DNA from: Lineus longissimus
Lineage: Eukaryota; Nemertea; Pilidiophora; Heteronemertea; Lineidae
Length of the DNA: 64,000 nucleotides
Assembly: GCF_910592395.1 (NCBI RefSeq)
Contig: NC_088308.1
Coordinates: 15,765,501 to 15,829,500, forward strand
Reading direction: 5' to 3'
This document shows positions 34,992 through 45,975 of this stretch, piece after piece (the stretch's first letter is position 1; each line of letters starts with the position of its first letter). The notes beneath the pieces were generated by a model. The model saw only the letters and a program-made list of their open reading frames with translations, made no database searches and was not told the origin of the DNA. The translations under genes and the position numbers were made by a program.

Positions 34992-35390
34992 CTCTTTCAG
35001 GGCCAGGATTTGGGCATTTTTGGGCATTGTCACTACCCAAAATCTCACAAAAATAATTGAGATACACTCATCAAAATTCTTCAAAACCTTTGTCTTTACC
35101 TCCTGTTTCAATAAAACAGCAGTAATAAGTAGGGGCATACTAGGATTATGTTCTAAATTTTTTTGAGGGAGTGGTATTTTTGGCCGATTTTCACCATTTT
35201 TCACCTAAAATGAGGGGTGGCAAACCCCACCCCACCCTCTCAGTCGAAAAAATTATTCAATTTGGACGCCCCAGGCCAGAGAAACCATATGAACCACATT
35301 TGAGTAGCTGGGGACATCTGGTGTCGTCTGGAGGAACTAAAATACCTTAATATTTAGGTCGTACATGTACGTCCTTGGGCACTGAAAGAG
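34992..35390. mobile_element. TTAA-flanked MITE (piggyBac/Kolobok type)
   Basis: 399 bp between TTAA at 34988-34991 and 35391-35394. Terminal inverted repeats CTCTTTCAGGGCC / GGGCACTGAAAGAG. Lies in the intron between SGSM3 exons 12 and 13. A lone related end, TTAACCCTTTCGGCGC, occurs at about 45032. Confidence 0.85.
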
Positions 35391-35690
35391 TTAATTTGAT
35401 CAGTGGTTTCCATGGTTTATTTCTTCTAAGCCAATTGCTCTTCCTCACATTTGTCCAACTAAGAGAGTGGTTTACATCCAATGCGGCCGGTTGGTTAACT
35501 GCCAGCTAGTTAAATGTAGGGTAAAAACTGCATTCTCGCCAGGCGCATGGCATTTGAGATAGGAGTTTGGAGGCAAAGAGTGTGTCACAGGCCACAATCT
35601 AGCTGGTCCACCATAGGGTTGACACTATGCAAAACATTCTTGACATTTTACATACAGCATACAAGTAAAAGAAAAAGTTCTTGAACTTAC

Positions 35691-35846
35691 CGTGATTACA
35701 TCATTTTTGCGGAAGCCCAATTCATCATCATCATGTCTCTCAAAGTCTAACAATGCTTTTGCCCTTCGCCTCCTGCACCTAGCCACATTAACATAGGCTT
35801 CAAGGTCACGAGCATGACTCTCCATCGTGTAGTCAGCTTGGAGATT
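35691..35846 (-). CDS. SGSM3: SGSM3 exon 12 in window (SH3, first half)
   Basis: 156 bp, 52 codons, phase 0 to 0, acceptor after a long T tract (TTTTTTTTAG), donor GTAAGT. It encodes [20 protein letters not shown], then the SH3 start [20 protein letters not shown] and DVIT. ALLDFE corresponds to the ALYDY motif of SH3 domains, and the [10 protein letters not shown] block is almost identical to human SGSM3. Confidence 0.96.
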
Positions 35847-36238
35847 CTAAAAAAAAACAGCAAGAAATAATACTCCTGGTCTTACATTGCTAAATTACAC
35901 AAGAGCTATCTGCAATTATAAAGGCACGAAGACACCAACTTAAGAAGACGCCTGGTACTTTGTAGTGAAGAAACAGTTTCACCAGGGGGAGAGGACATCA
36001 GTTATGTCACCACTCATGTTGTCCTCTGTAGAAATGTACGCTTAGTTAGAAGTAAGCAATTTCATAAAACCCAAAAATAAAATGGCCACAAATAGTTCCG
36101 GGTTAACATAATACTGGGGCTATTGGAACAATACTTCCAAGACATTCTGATGAAATCTGTTTCATAAGTGAAAGGTATTCATGATTGATTCCCTAGGTTT
36201 TAGCCGCAGGTGGGCATTGCTGCACTGGTTCATCTTAC

Positions 36239-36427
36239 CACTTTGTTGTTCTTGGGGTCGATTGACTGGAAATGTCTCGCCACTTGTAATATGGCTTCCC
36301 TCAGATCGACGAGTAGTTCAGTCTGTTTGATGTTTTTGGCCTTACTGCTGTCCTCCTCATCAGTCTCCCCCCAGAGTAACATAGAGATCAGTGATCTGGA
36401 CCGTCGCAGGTGGCGCTTATTTAATTG
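36239..36427 (-). CDS. SGSM3: SGSM3 exon 11 in window (TBC-SH3 linker)
   Basis: 189 bp, 63 codons, acceptor AATTACAG, donor GTAAGA. It starts with a basic run (KRHLRRSRS) and continues LLWGETDEEDSSKAKNIKQT, then ELLVDLREAILQVARHFQ. KAKNIKQTEL and DLREAILxVARHFQ match the family linker. The acidic DEED insert differs from vertebrates. Confidence 0.93.
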
Positions 36428-37182
36428 CTGTAATTAGATATAGAGATGATCACCATACTATAAAGTTTGCTGCAAACTAGCAATTTGACAGCCATTTGCA
36501 TTGCAACTAAATTCAATTTTTATTACAGCCACAAGTTGATTAAAATTTTTTTTTCTTTCTTAACCCTATAATACCTGAAGGCACCCGATGACACCCACCG
36601 CCGATCTCACTGGAGGCACCAGTTGACGCCCAAACACCCCCATTCAAATTTTGCGCGCTAGGCTACCAATCTTCTTCAGAGTGCCACCTATTATTACTCT
36701 ATGAAGCTTAAGCTTTCAAATGCCCGGATGAACAATGGTGGTTGCTGTAGAAGTTTAGAGAAATTTGACGATGAAGTTTTTGTTTCTCTTCAACCCAGTA
36801 AATGCCGGTTGGACATTTGAATTGCTGAAATGAATCGTTTAGTTTATTCCGATTGGGATGTACCCTATCAAATAGGAAATTTCGTCTTCTTTCAAAAAAA
36901 CGGGACTTGTAATACATTATTTGGAAGTTCAAATGGGATTTCCAGGTAAAATTATGTCGGGGCCTAGGGGAATAGCACGGGCGCTGGCAGTGGCTCTAGG
37001 TGTTATATGGTTAAAAACAAAAGCGAGAGGCATTATCAAGGTAGAAAACATTCTTGAGTCATCTTGTAGGGTTGACTTACGCAATTCTTCAAAATGTCTC
37101 AAGCAGAATTTACCATACAACATATCATGATCTGGAGAAAACAACCAGAAATCAACCTAAACAAGTATGAAGAGGTAGCTAC

Positions 37183-37314
37183 CTGTTTTGGCAGGTTTTT
37201 GGCCGACTCTGGATTGACTATAGCACCTTGGTCTGCCATCAAGTAGGCTAAATGCTTGCGCCGGTGCGACTCCACCATCATGTCTGTCAAGGAAGAAGCA
37301 ACTTTGAACGCCAC
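37183..37314 (-). CDS. SGSM3: SGSM3 exon 10 in window
   Basis: 132 bp, 44 codons, phase 0 to 0, acceptor GTTACAG, donor GTAGCT. It contains SSLTDMMVESHRRKHLAYLM then ADQG, matching the vertebrate SLTDVAVETQRRKHLAYLIA block that closes the TBC region. Confidence 0.94.
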
Positions 37315-37577
37315 CTGTAACAATACAAAAGAAAGACTCTGAATGAATTTTAATTTCCAAAATGCACTTGAATCAATCCCAACCTCCCCTTATGATATAC
37401 AAGGCTCTGAGATGGCTGCCACAAAGATGGGATTCAGTGAAGTGTTCTCCACACTGTTGACTTCTTCGCATTTTTGTACCATGACTTGACATGTACAGGT
37501 CACAAACAGTGCACCACCCATACTTGATAATAAAGAAACAGGGGTCCCAGTACAAGTAACTGTCTATCAAAAATATA

Positions 37578-37755
37578 CAATAGAGCCTACCTTAGCGGAC
37601 ACCTCTCTATTAAGGACAACCTCTCTGTTCAGAACACTAGTTCTGGTCCCAAATTTGCTGTTTCCATTCAATTTGACCTCTCAAATCAGGACACCTCTCT
37701 ATTAAGGACAGCATTTTTCAGTCCTGAGGGTTCGCTTAATAGAGAGGTTCTACTG
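37578..37755. mobile_element. MITE of pogo/Tc1 type, copy 2
   Basis: Ends CAATAGAGCCTACCTTAGCG and TTAATAGAGAGGTTCTACTG are inverted relatives; TA lies on both sides (37576-37577, 37756-37757). The body contains two ACACCTCTCTATTAAGGACA units. Sits in the intron between SGSM3 exons 9 and 10. Confidence 0.75.
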
Positions 37756-38449
37756 TAGTTTCATTTTAGTTTGTAGTTCTACTGATGTACATATGTTACT
37801 ACCACACAAGGGTAAAGCAGATCAAACTTCAGGCCTAACAGATGAAATCATTAGTACTCCCCAGCAATGACATTATCCATGAATCATCTTCATATCTCAC
37901 CTTCACCATGTTTAATCTCTTTTTAGTTTTTAGCTCTATCAAACTTTGTTCGCCAACATACTGTGTGAACTAGGACAGCCTTGTCATCAAGTTCTGTTGG
38001 TGAACTTATGGAACCTTCAGTCATGGACATACAAACCAACCAAGTCAGGTTTGTCATATAAATAACAATCTTTTTGGTTTATTGAATTGGTATGGTCTTT
38101 GAAACAGCTGGTCTAACAATTATACATGTGCGTATCGTTTTGTTCGACCTGCATGTCAATGTACATTTGTATCTCTGTCACTCCATTAGTCAGGCTTTTT
38201 AAAGGGGTATGCGCTACGCTCTTAATCTCTTGCAGTTCAATCAAGCATTTTCTGGAAATCATAATCTGCTGGATCAGTCATACATCTAGGCTTGTTGGTG
38301 CAGGGTCTTATCAGAGACCTCCACTGTCTTGTTTACATCGCTGGATAGCCAATCAGTTGTTTCCGACCAAAAGTTTGATCTGCTTCTGCAGCCAATGAAT
38401 CTTGTATGCGGCTGTATTTGCAGTATTTATGAAACAACACTCAAGAAAA

Positions 38450-39117
38450 CTGGATCTAGATCTGCCCTTGCTCTTCACTGAGCAGACACATGCCTGTGCT
38501 AGCAGAGGATCTAGATCTGCCCTCGCTCTACACTGGGCAGACACGTGCCTGGGCTAGCAGAGGATCTAGATCTGCCCTTGCTCTACACTGGGCAGACACG
38601 TGCCTGGGCTAGCAGAGGATCTAGATCTGCCCTTGCTCTTCACTTGGCAGACACATGCCTGGGCTAGCAGAGGATCTAGATCTGCCCTTGCTCTACACTG
38701 GGCAGACACGTGCCTGGGCTAGCAGAGGATCTAGATCTGCCCTTGCTCTACACTGGGCAGACACCTGCCTGGGCTAGCAGAGGATCTAGATCTGCCCTTG
38801 CTCTACACTGGGCAGACACATGCCTGGGCTAGCAGAGGATCTAGATCTGCCCTTGCTCTACACTGGGCAGACACGTGCCTGGGCTAGCAGAGGATCTAGA
38901 TCTGCCCTTGCTCTACACTGGGTAGACACGTGCCTGGGCTAGCAGAGGATCTAGATCTGCCCTTGCTCTACACTGGGCAGACACATGCCTGGGCTAGCAG
39001 AGGATCTAGATCTGCCCTTTGCACTTCACTTGGCAGACACATGCCTGGGCTAGCAGAGGATCTAGATCTGCCCTTGCTCTACACTGGGCAGACACATGCC
39101 TGGGCTAGCAGAGGACT
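38450..39117. repeat. 55-bp minisatellite, about 12 copies
   Basis: The unit contains GGATCTAGATCTGCCC, CTACACTGGGCAGACACG and GCCTGGGCTAGCAGA. Period is 55 bp (GGATCTAG at 38507, 38562 and so on), with only a few substitutions and one 1-bp insertion near 39019. It includes the perfect palindrome GATCTAGATC and, in many copies, an E-box CACGTG. It ends 26 bp from the exon 9 donor. Period is not a multiple of three and both strands carry frames that cross units, so it is not read as protein. Confidence 0.97.
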
Positions 39118-39142
39118 GAATATTACATATTATATTTCTCAC

Positions 39143-39238
39143 CTCAATCAACTCATCCACATCCTGTACATCACCAGGTACATCAGATAATGCATTGAAG
39201 ATCTGGGCTGAATTATCAAGGCTCAGGATTTCTGGTTC
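39143..39238 (-). CDS. SGSM3: SGSM3 exon 9 in window (TBC end)
   Basis: 96 bp, 32 codons, phase 0 to 0, donor GTGAGA. It encodes EPEILSLDNSAQIFNALSDV, then PGDVQDVDELIE; the N-[SA]-A-x-I-F-N-x-L-S-D-[IV]-P element is conserved in SGSM3. A 55-bp minisatellite begins only 26 bp downstream of the donor in the transcript direction. Confidence 0.93.
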
Positions 39239-39659
39239 CTGCAAGAATAAAATATTTGCATGTTTAGGGAAATATTTAGATGGAGGTCGAATAATGGAAT
39301 TATTTTTTGCCCTCAATCAAATCTTATGAGTCAATGTGCTCATCTTGAGACTTAGATGTGGCATATCATACATTTTGTATCCAGATTAGAAGGTTTATGA
39401 CCTTTATGACTCCAAACTATGACATTGTGATTGTATGCCAGGTTGCATTGCCCCCCCCCTCCCTCCCCACCGACATTTAGGAGACTAATTTCAAAACACC
39501 TTTGGTTGCATGAGGCATTGTTTCAAAGTGAAATGCAGGTACATGTAGGCCTCACTTTGGCTGCAGAGATTTGGTGTCACAACAGTAATTTCTTGGCTTG
39601 GTATGAAATGCTTATCTTCATTAGAGTAGCAATCGAATACATTAAATTTCAATGAAGAT

Positions 39660-39875
39660 AACCACTTCACTACTGTAGCCGGAAATTTCAGTCCGATGTG
39701 CGATGATGCATGCTCCTGTATACAGGTTTTTCGGTCTGATGACGTCATGACGCAACGTACTCTGATGCATGATGCATTGCACGTTATTACGTCATTTTTG
39801 GGAATGACGCTTTAATGTCTATAATGTCTAGAACTCAACCGAAAGGCGTCAAAAATGTCAAGTAGTGAAGTGGTT
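39660..39875. mobile_element. 216-bp MITE with AACCACTTCACTACT ends
   Basis: Terminal inverted repeats AACCACTTCACTACT (39660) and AGTAGTGAAGTGGTT (to 39875). The interior holds TGATGACGTCATGACG and TGATGCATGATGCATT palindromes. No clear target duplication. Confidence 0.8.
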
Positions 39876-40303
39876 TTAAAATAGAAATTGATACCTAACA
39901 GTGCTTGGTAAGAGGTGTCTTTCTGCCCACACTGTCCTCAAAGCACCTCTGATTCGGCCTACAATTAAGCTTCCCCATTGCAGTGTTTAGTGAGACAACC
40001 AAAACTGACACAGGGTGAGGTATCTTTAAATCTGATACCCCCATCCAAAGACAATGAGGTGGGCGGAAAGTTGAGGAGTGGGTTATGTTGATATAGAATC
40101 TGCTAAAGTTGTATCCATGGAGTGGGAATTTTTTAGGGATGACATACCAGTCCACAGGATTGCAATTTAAAATCAAAATCCGTGTTTTCAGCTAACACTA
40201 CTAACACCCCTAGTGGTGAGCTTTGGCGTTTCGGCATTCCAAATACCAAATGCCGGTTTCGAAGCAGTTATAGTATACTAGAGTTCCTAATTCTAAACTT
40301 TAC

Positions 40304-40449
40304 CTTCATCTTCAACATCCCCAAGGTGACCTGGAAGAGCACAGCAGATCCTTCATAGAAGAAAAGGTCCCATAATCTCAACAGCACTTTCATGTGCACA
40401 ACAGATGCAAATGCTGTCAGGAACCAGTGAAGACTGATGAGGGAAAGCT
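40304..40449 (-). CDS. SGSM3: SGSM3 exon 8 in window (TBC)
   Basis: 146 bp, acceptor TTTGCAG, donor GTAAAG, phase 1 in, phase 0 out. It encodes [20 protein letters not shown], then [20 protein letters not shown] and [16 protein letters not shown] and [10 protein letters not shown] are hallmark TBC C-lobe motifs. The intron separating it from exon 7 is about 10.7 kb and very rich in MITEs and foldbacks. Confidence 0.96.
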
Positions 40450-40880
40450 CTGCAAATACAAAGAAAAGACAAGGTTGATGGATGCTAGAAAGTATTAAAG
40501 ATGATTCAATTCAAGATGATGGCAGAGCAACGAAATGTTTGCCAATGCCATTGTTGCTGAAAAACGTTACACACAAAATGTTAGTGCGTTTTATTTTGGC
40601 GTTCTGCAAATATTTTTGAAAACAACAAAATTGCCATGATTTTTATCTCTTATCTGATTTGGATTTTGGAATTTATTTAGTCAACATGGTCAATCAATAA
40701 AAAATTTTTAGTGATTTTTTCAGTTTTGAAAAACTAGGTTATTTGTGAAATCCATGAAAAGAAGACATGTGCGGAAGCTTGGCAGTTTACAGTAGCTGCA
40801 GGCTGTAAATAGAGAAGCAATTATAACCACTTTCCATCAAAGAAATGTATTTCCAAACTCACAAGAGACTTTCACCAATG

Positions 40881-41916
40881 AAATGGCCAGGGCCATTGTG
40901 CTCACCTCATGTGGAGGAAAGATGGATAAAGAGCATGGTCTTGTGTCATGTAGTGTTAGGTTTGATGTAGGTCCAAGCAATTACAATTTCCCCAAAATGG
41001 CCAATTTACAGTACATTCGACCTCTGTGACCTTGAAAAGTAGGTCAAATCAAAGAAGACCCGGGTGACACATTGAATGGATGTTAGAATTAGATGTACCT
41101 ATGATATAAAATTGGTGCCAATCGGGCAAGTCATTACTAGGAATAATGGCATTTTGAAGAATTTAGGATTTGGCCCCCTCCCTGGAGGCCAAACGGCAAA
41201 TCAGATCGCACCAAACTTCGGTACCTGAGATCACCTGACCAAGGGGTACATGTGTACTTAATTTGTGATCAATAGTCATTGCAGTTAAGAAACATGCCAT
41301 AGTTACGGCCTGACGGCAAATTTACGCCATTTGACCTCTGTGACCTTGACAAGAAGGTCAAATTAAAAACCTGTGTGACATATACTGTATAGTGGTTAGA
41401 TGTACCCATGATATCAAATTGGTGGCAATCGGGCAAGAAGTTAAGGAATAATCACATTTTTAAGGTTTTTGGATTTTGCCCCCTGGTGGTCAAGTGGTGA
41501 ATCATATTGGACCAAACTTTGGTCCCTGAGATCACCTGACTAAGGGGTAAATGTGTACCAAATTTGGTATCAATAGTCATTGCAGTTTAGAAACGTGCCA
41601 TCGTTACATCCTAACGGCTAATTTACACCATTTGACCTCTGTGACCTTGAAAAGGAGGTCAAATCAAAAACCCGGAGGATATATGATGCACCTTTGCTAG
41701 AAGTACCTACCATATTTTTTTCAAAATTTCCCGACTACTATTAAGGGAGATATTGCATATTTTCACTTTTAACGTTTGGCCCCCTGGTGGCCAAACCATG
41801 AAACGAATCGGACCGAAACTTGGTCTCCCAGGTGTCATTACATAAGGGTACATGTGTACCAAGTTTCAACTCAATAGCTCTAACAGTTACGAAACGTGCC
41901 CTGCTAACGGACGACA

Positions 41917-41957
<41 letters not shown>

Positions 41958-42013
41958 ACGACGGACGCCACGGTATGGGATAAGCTCACCTCTGCTAAGA
42001 GGTGAGCTAAAAA
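40881..42013 (+). repeat. Composite dispersed repeat, type B (copy 2)
   Basis: Complete copy: AAATGGCCAGGGCCATTGTG then CTCACCTCATG at the left, and a terminal hairpin followed by GTGAGCTAAAAA at the right. Differs from 5101-6188 by only scattered bases and a longer (GAC)n tract (about 41908-41957). Confidence 0.92.
41908..41957. repeat. (GAC)n microsatellite
   Basis: About 14 near-perfect GAC/ACG triplets in the tail of the type B repeat. The homologous tract at 6115-6145 is shorter, so the length is unstable. Arginine- or serine-rich reading frames here are artefacts. Confidence 0.95.
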
Positions 42014-42799
42014 CGTTTGACTTGTGAGAAAATATATACATGTACTGGTGTATTTGCTTCATACAGCATATACGCTGAGTACCCAATATCAGCCTGTATA
42101 CTGTGGTCATCTTTTCTAGACTGACACAAGAGCAGAGCCAGGTTGGTCTGTAAACTGCTGCCATCTATCTGTAAATGTAACATCACAACATGTCGATGAC
42201 AATCATGCATTTCCAATTAACCCTTGAAGTCTTTTAGATGAGATAATACATTTACGTCAACTCTAGTCCAACTACTGTACCACTGGTAAAGATGTGTTAA
42301 CACTCAACCCAAGATTTACCTAGACATGGTCCTTCACCCAGTGTTGCTGAAGCCGTTCCGATTTGTTGGATAGGGTACGGGTTCAGGTTACGGTTTTGTT
42401 ATGGGTGAGGGTTACTGCTAGGTTTAGGATTAAAGTCTTAGGGCAATTTTGAACAGAGGATGACCCGTAAACTGTAAACACCACTAAAAATTACAAAATT
42501 CACATAACAATTCAATAAAATAATAATGTCTGCAGCTTTGATTTCTCAAAACCACAAAATATAAATAGAGTGCAAAACTAATATTCGCCTATTACAAAAT
42601 TATTACATCCAGAGAGTTCCGCAGCTACCGTGGAATTATTTTTGAAGTTTACAAAAAAGTTGAGAACTTCTCTAACTACATAACGAGATCGAATTGCAAT
42701 GTATGGCCCCCGCTCCGTGGGCACCAGAGATGTTTCTTGCTGTCAGCAAACTTGTTCTGAAGTTGTAGGGTGGAGAAGAAAGATGGCAGCCTGGCAGCC

Positions 42800-43320
42800 T
42801 GGCAGCCAAACTGGATTATGTGTCAGGTCGTGAATCGATAGGGAAGCTCCCCCACACTAGGCCATGACATCATAGAAGCTTTAGGGCTGTCACTCACTCA
42901 GTTCTCGAGGTTATGGCGTGGAATGCGGAAAAGAATGTGGTGGCCTTGTTTGATTTTGGGTCGGGTTCAAAATCAATAGGGAACTTCCCCAACCCCTGGA
43001 CATCACACCACATTAGTTTCAGGCCTGCCACTCACTTGGTTTTGGAGTTATGGGGCAGAATGCGAAAAACAAAGATGGTGGCCTGGCAGCCATCTCAGAT
43101 ATTGGGTCAGGCCCAAAATCGATAGGGAACTTTCCCTACACTAGGTCATTACACCACAGAAATTCCAGGTCTGTCACTCAATCGGTTCTTGAGTTATGGG
43201 GCAGAATGCGAAAGTACAAACATGGTGGCCTGGCAGCCAAGTTGGATTTTGAGTTGGGCCATAATCGATAGGGAACCTCCCCTACACCACAGAAGTTGCA
43301 GGTCTGTCACTCAAGCAGTT
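42800..43320 (+). repeat. ~143-bp tandem array, about 4 units
   Basis: Repeated blocks AATCGATAGGGAAC, CAGGTCTGTCACTCA and GAGTTATGGGGCAGAATGCG recur near 42838, 42977, 43121 and 43270. The third unit is also present in inverted orientation at 43405-43545. Confidence 0.85.
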
Positions 43321-43404
43321 CTTGAGTTTTTGTAATTTGGCTTGTTGTGTTGGCACAACACAAAACATGGCTCATCACGCGTATCAAAGAATTATTATAC
43401 AATT

Positions 43405-43545
43405 GTTTGTGACAGACCTGGAATTTCTGTGGTGTAATGACCTAGTGTAGGGAAAGTTCCCTATCGATTTTGGGCCTGACCCAATATCTGAGATGGCTGC
43501 CAGGCCGCCATCTTTGTTTTTCGCATTCTGCCCCATAACTCCAAA
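43405..43545 (-). repeat. Inverted copy of one array unit
   Basis: Reverse complement of about 43040-43170 with perhaps one mismatch over 130 bp (TGACAGACCTGGAATTTCTG ... CGCATTCTGCCCCATAACTC). Together they form a large stem-loop. The composite ends at CTACGGTGAGCCAAAAA (about 43813-43830), the terminus of the dispersed-repeat family. Confidence 0.88.
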
Positions 43546-43984
43546 CACAAACAATTGTGGGTGACTCTGAAAAAATCTGAAAGCAATCTGACAACAGTGT
43601 CTTCAATTTCATCATAATTTTACACGTCGTGTGTTCTTAGCTAAACACATTGCTAAGTCCGAGGAGGCACAGTGTTTCCTTTTGTGTCAAGAACTTGATT
43701 TCCTGCCTATTGGCATCCTATTATGAATCTAACAGTATACCCTGGACCCACATACACAAACCAGGTTCTATCAAACATAAGCAACATACACCCTTTCACC
43801 ATTGTTACACTCCCTACGGTGAGCCAAAAATATGAAATGTGATGTGAAAACCTTCACAGCAGGAATATACATTCAAAATACATGTATATTTTTACAAATG
43901 ACAAGAAACAGACTTCAACGGACACCACAGTAATTGTATTCAATACAAGTCCCACTCCATAAATCTAACCAAGAGTGCTATGCC

Positions 43985-44213
43985 ATTTGTGACTCGCTCT
44001 ACCAAAACTAGGCACTTGTCGCATCTGAACTTGACAGGTTGATACGGACTTGTTGTTCATTTCCCTATTGTAGACCTTTTGTGAAATCTATTACAAACTG
44101 ATTTGGTCACATTTCACAAAAGGTCTACAATAGGGAAATGAACAAAAAGTGCGTATCAACCTGTCAAGTTCAGATGCGACAAGCGCCTAGTTTTGGTAGA
44201 GCGAGTCACATTT
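43985..44213. mobile_element. 229-bp near-perfect hairpin MITE
   Basis: Arms of 103 bp (43985-44087 and 44111-44213) pair with only a few mismatches around a 23-nt loop; for example GCTCTACCAAAACTAGGC pairs with GCCTAGTTTTGGTAGAGC. A diverged relative with better-preserved ends is at 60384-60574. Confidence 0.92.
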
Positions 44214-45284
44214 GTATGCATGCAGACCCCTAGCTTTAACTGATCGTTGTAGCATCCTGAGCTGTCCAGACTAAAATCTTCAGATCTGAACCGGTCTCAA
44301 TGTTTTGTGTCCGAATCCTGACTGAACAGAAGCACAAACACAAGTGAAATGTGCACATTGTAATATGTACTGATGAAAGTATATTGCTCCAGAATAAAAC
44401 AGATGAAGATTTCTCATAGCAGACACAGGAATTGCAGACATTGTAACTTCAACAGCATAGCACAGATGGCAGCACTGGGGCTCGAGCTAGTTCATGATTT
44501 GTTTCTTTTTGGGCAGGTTGGTTGAAAAGGAGGGCAGGGCATGCCAAGGAGCATATTTTAGTGGCAGGATACAATTCAAAATTAATTTTTATGGCAGGGC
44601 GCTGAGCCCCTCTGGAAATGCCTAGCTAGGGGTCTGGCATGTGTATGCCCAGTGATGGTGCAAACCTAAATCTATACACATGCCAAGACATCAAAATTGT
44701 ATACATTACAGACGCCATATCAGCATATCAGTATGAGCAAAACGATTAATCATATCACATGTATAACAAAAACTTATTGCTTCAATATTTTTGCACAAAT
44801 TATGATATCAATCATAAATAAGTCATTTTAAAAATGACTCAACAAGCAACACACACTGTCTTTTTTTTAAACACTCTCCAAAGCTCACTTGATCAAGATT
44901 TTCAAAACTCATGAATTTTTTATCAAAAACTTTTCCGAAACTTAATTTTCTGAGAATTTTTGTGATTCCTTTCACTTCGTAAGTGATTTTCTTTCAAGCT
45001 ATATATTTGCTGCTGGACTGTTATTTTCATTAACCCTTTCGGCGCTGAATTTTTTTTTCAAAATCAAAATGTTATACCCACACTTCACAGGGCTATACCA
45101 TAATAAATATTGGTGCTATGTCAATAGTCCTAGAGTTTTATATGTTCAGTATTACCCCCAGACCATGATAAAAATAGAAAAAAGAAATTCTGATAAGATC
45201 CTGACCCTCCATGCCCCTTTCTGTGACCCCCCCCCCCACCATGGCCTGAGGGGGTATGAAAATGAAAGTAAGCCACTTGCCAAA

Positions 45285-45975
45285 ATGGGTCCATACCTAT
45301 GTGTCCCGGTACCTATGTGTCCCAGTACCTATGTTTCCCGGAACCTATGTGTCCCGGAACCTATGTGTCCCCATATTAAAGGGGTACCTATGTGTCCCGG
45401 TACCCATGTTTCCCGGTACCTATGTGTCCCGGTACCTATGTTGCCCAGTACCTATGTGTCCCGCGCAGTAGAAATGCGATTTTAGGATTAGGCCGATAGT
45501 CATGATAAAGTCATGATAGTCGGCTTCATAAGTAAATGCCACTGGCGTTTTTGGTTACTTGAATAAAAACGATGGTTTTTCCTCAATCTAATTTTGGACC
45601 CAACACAATTTTAAGGTAGGTCTAAGAGATTTGGAAGACAAGTGAATTTGGTTTTGTTCCTTGAGCACTTTGATTTTTTGGGGTCAGGGCTGGGGCCGTT
45701 TTTTTTCTTCTTATGGACACTTAACTTATGACGGCGACTATCACGACTATATCCTTTTGATACCCCTTCGTCCTTACAAATAGCAAAGAGCCGGAGCATA
45801 TCGAAAACCACTGGTGCCGAGGATGTCATGACAATAGGCCTAATCCTAGCTAAAATCACGTTTCTTGTACTGACCGGGACACATAGGTACCGGGACACAT
45901 AGGTACTGGGACATATAGGTACCGGGACACATAGGTACCGGGACATATAGGTACCGGGACACATAGGTATGACCC
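45285..45975. mobile_element. Foldback element with termini made of 16-bp tandem repeats
   Basis: Left terminus (about 45293-45465) has about ten copies of CCTATGTGTCCCGGTA. The right terminus (about 45873-45970) has about six copies in inverted orientation. The inner flanks are also inverted (GATTTTAGGATTAGGCC vs the complement of GGCCTAATCCTAGCTAAAAT). The repetitive VSRYLCVPVPM-type frames on both strands come from the repeat. Structure resembles foldback (FB-type) transposons. Confidence 0.85.

Noticed and set aside
38450-39117. Regularly spaced 55-bp repeats resembling a CRISPR array
   Set aside because: There are no unique spacers; whole units repeat head to tail in an animal intron, so it is a minisatellite.
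38930-39190. 86-codon open frame with GLAEDLDLPLLYTGQTH repeats
   Set aside because: Runs through the 55-bp minisatellite in two frames and ends in antisense exon sequence.
41741-42164. Arginine-rich and serine-rich open frames
   Set aside because: Translations of the (GAC)n microsatellite.
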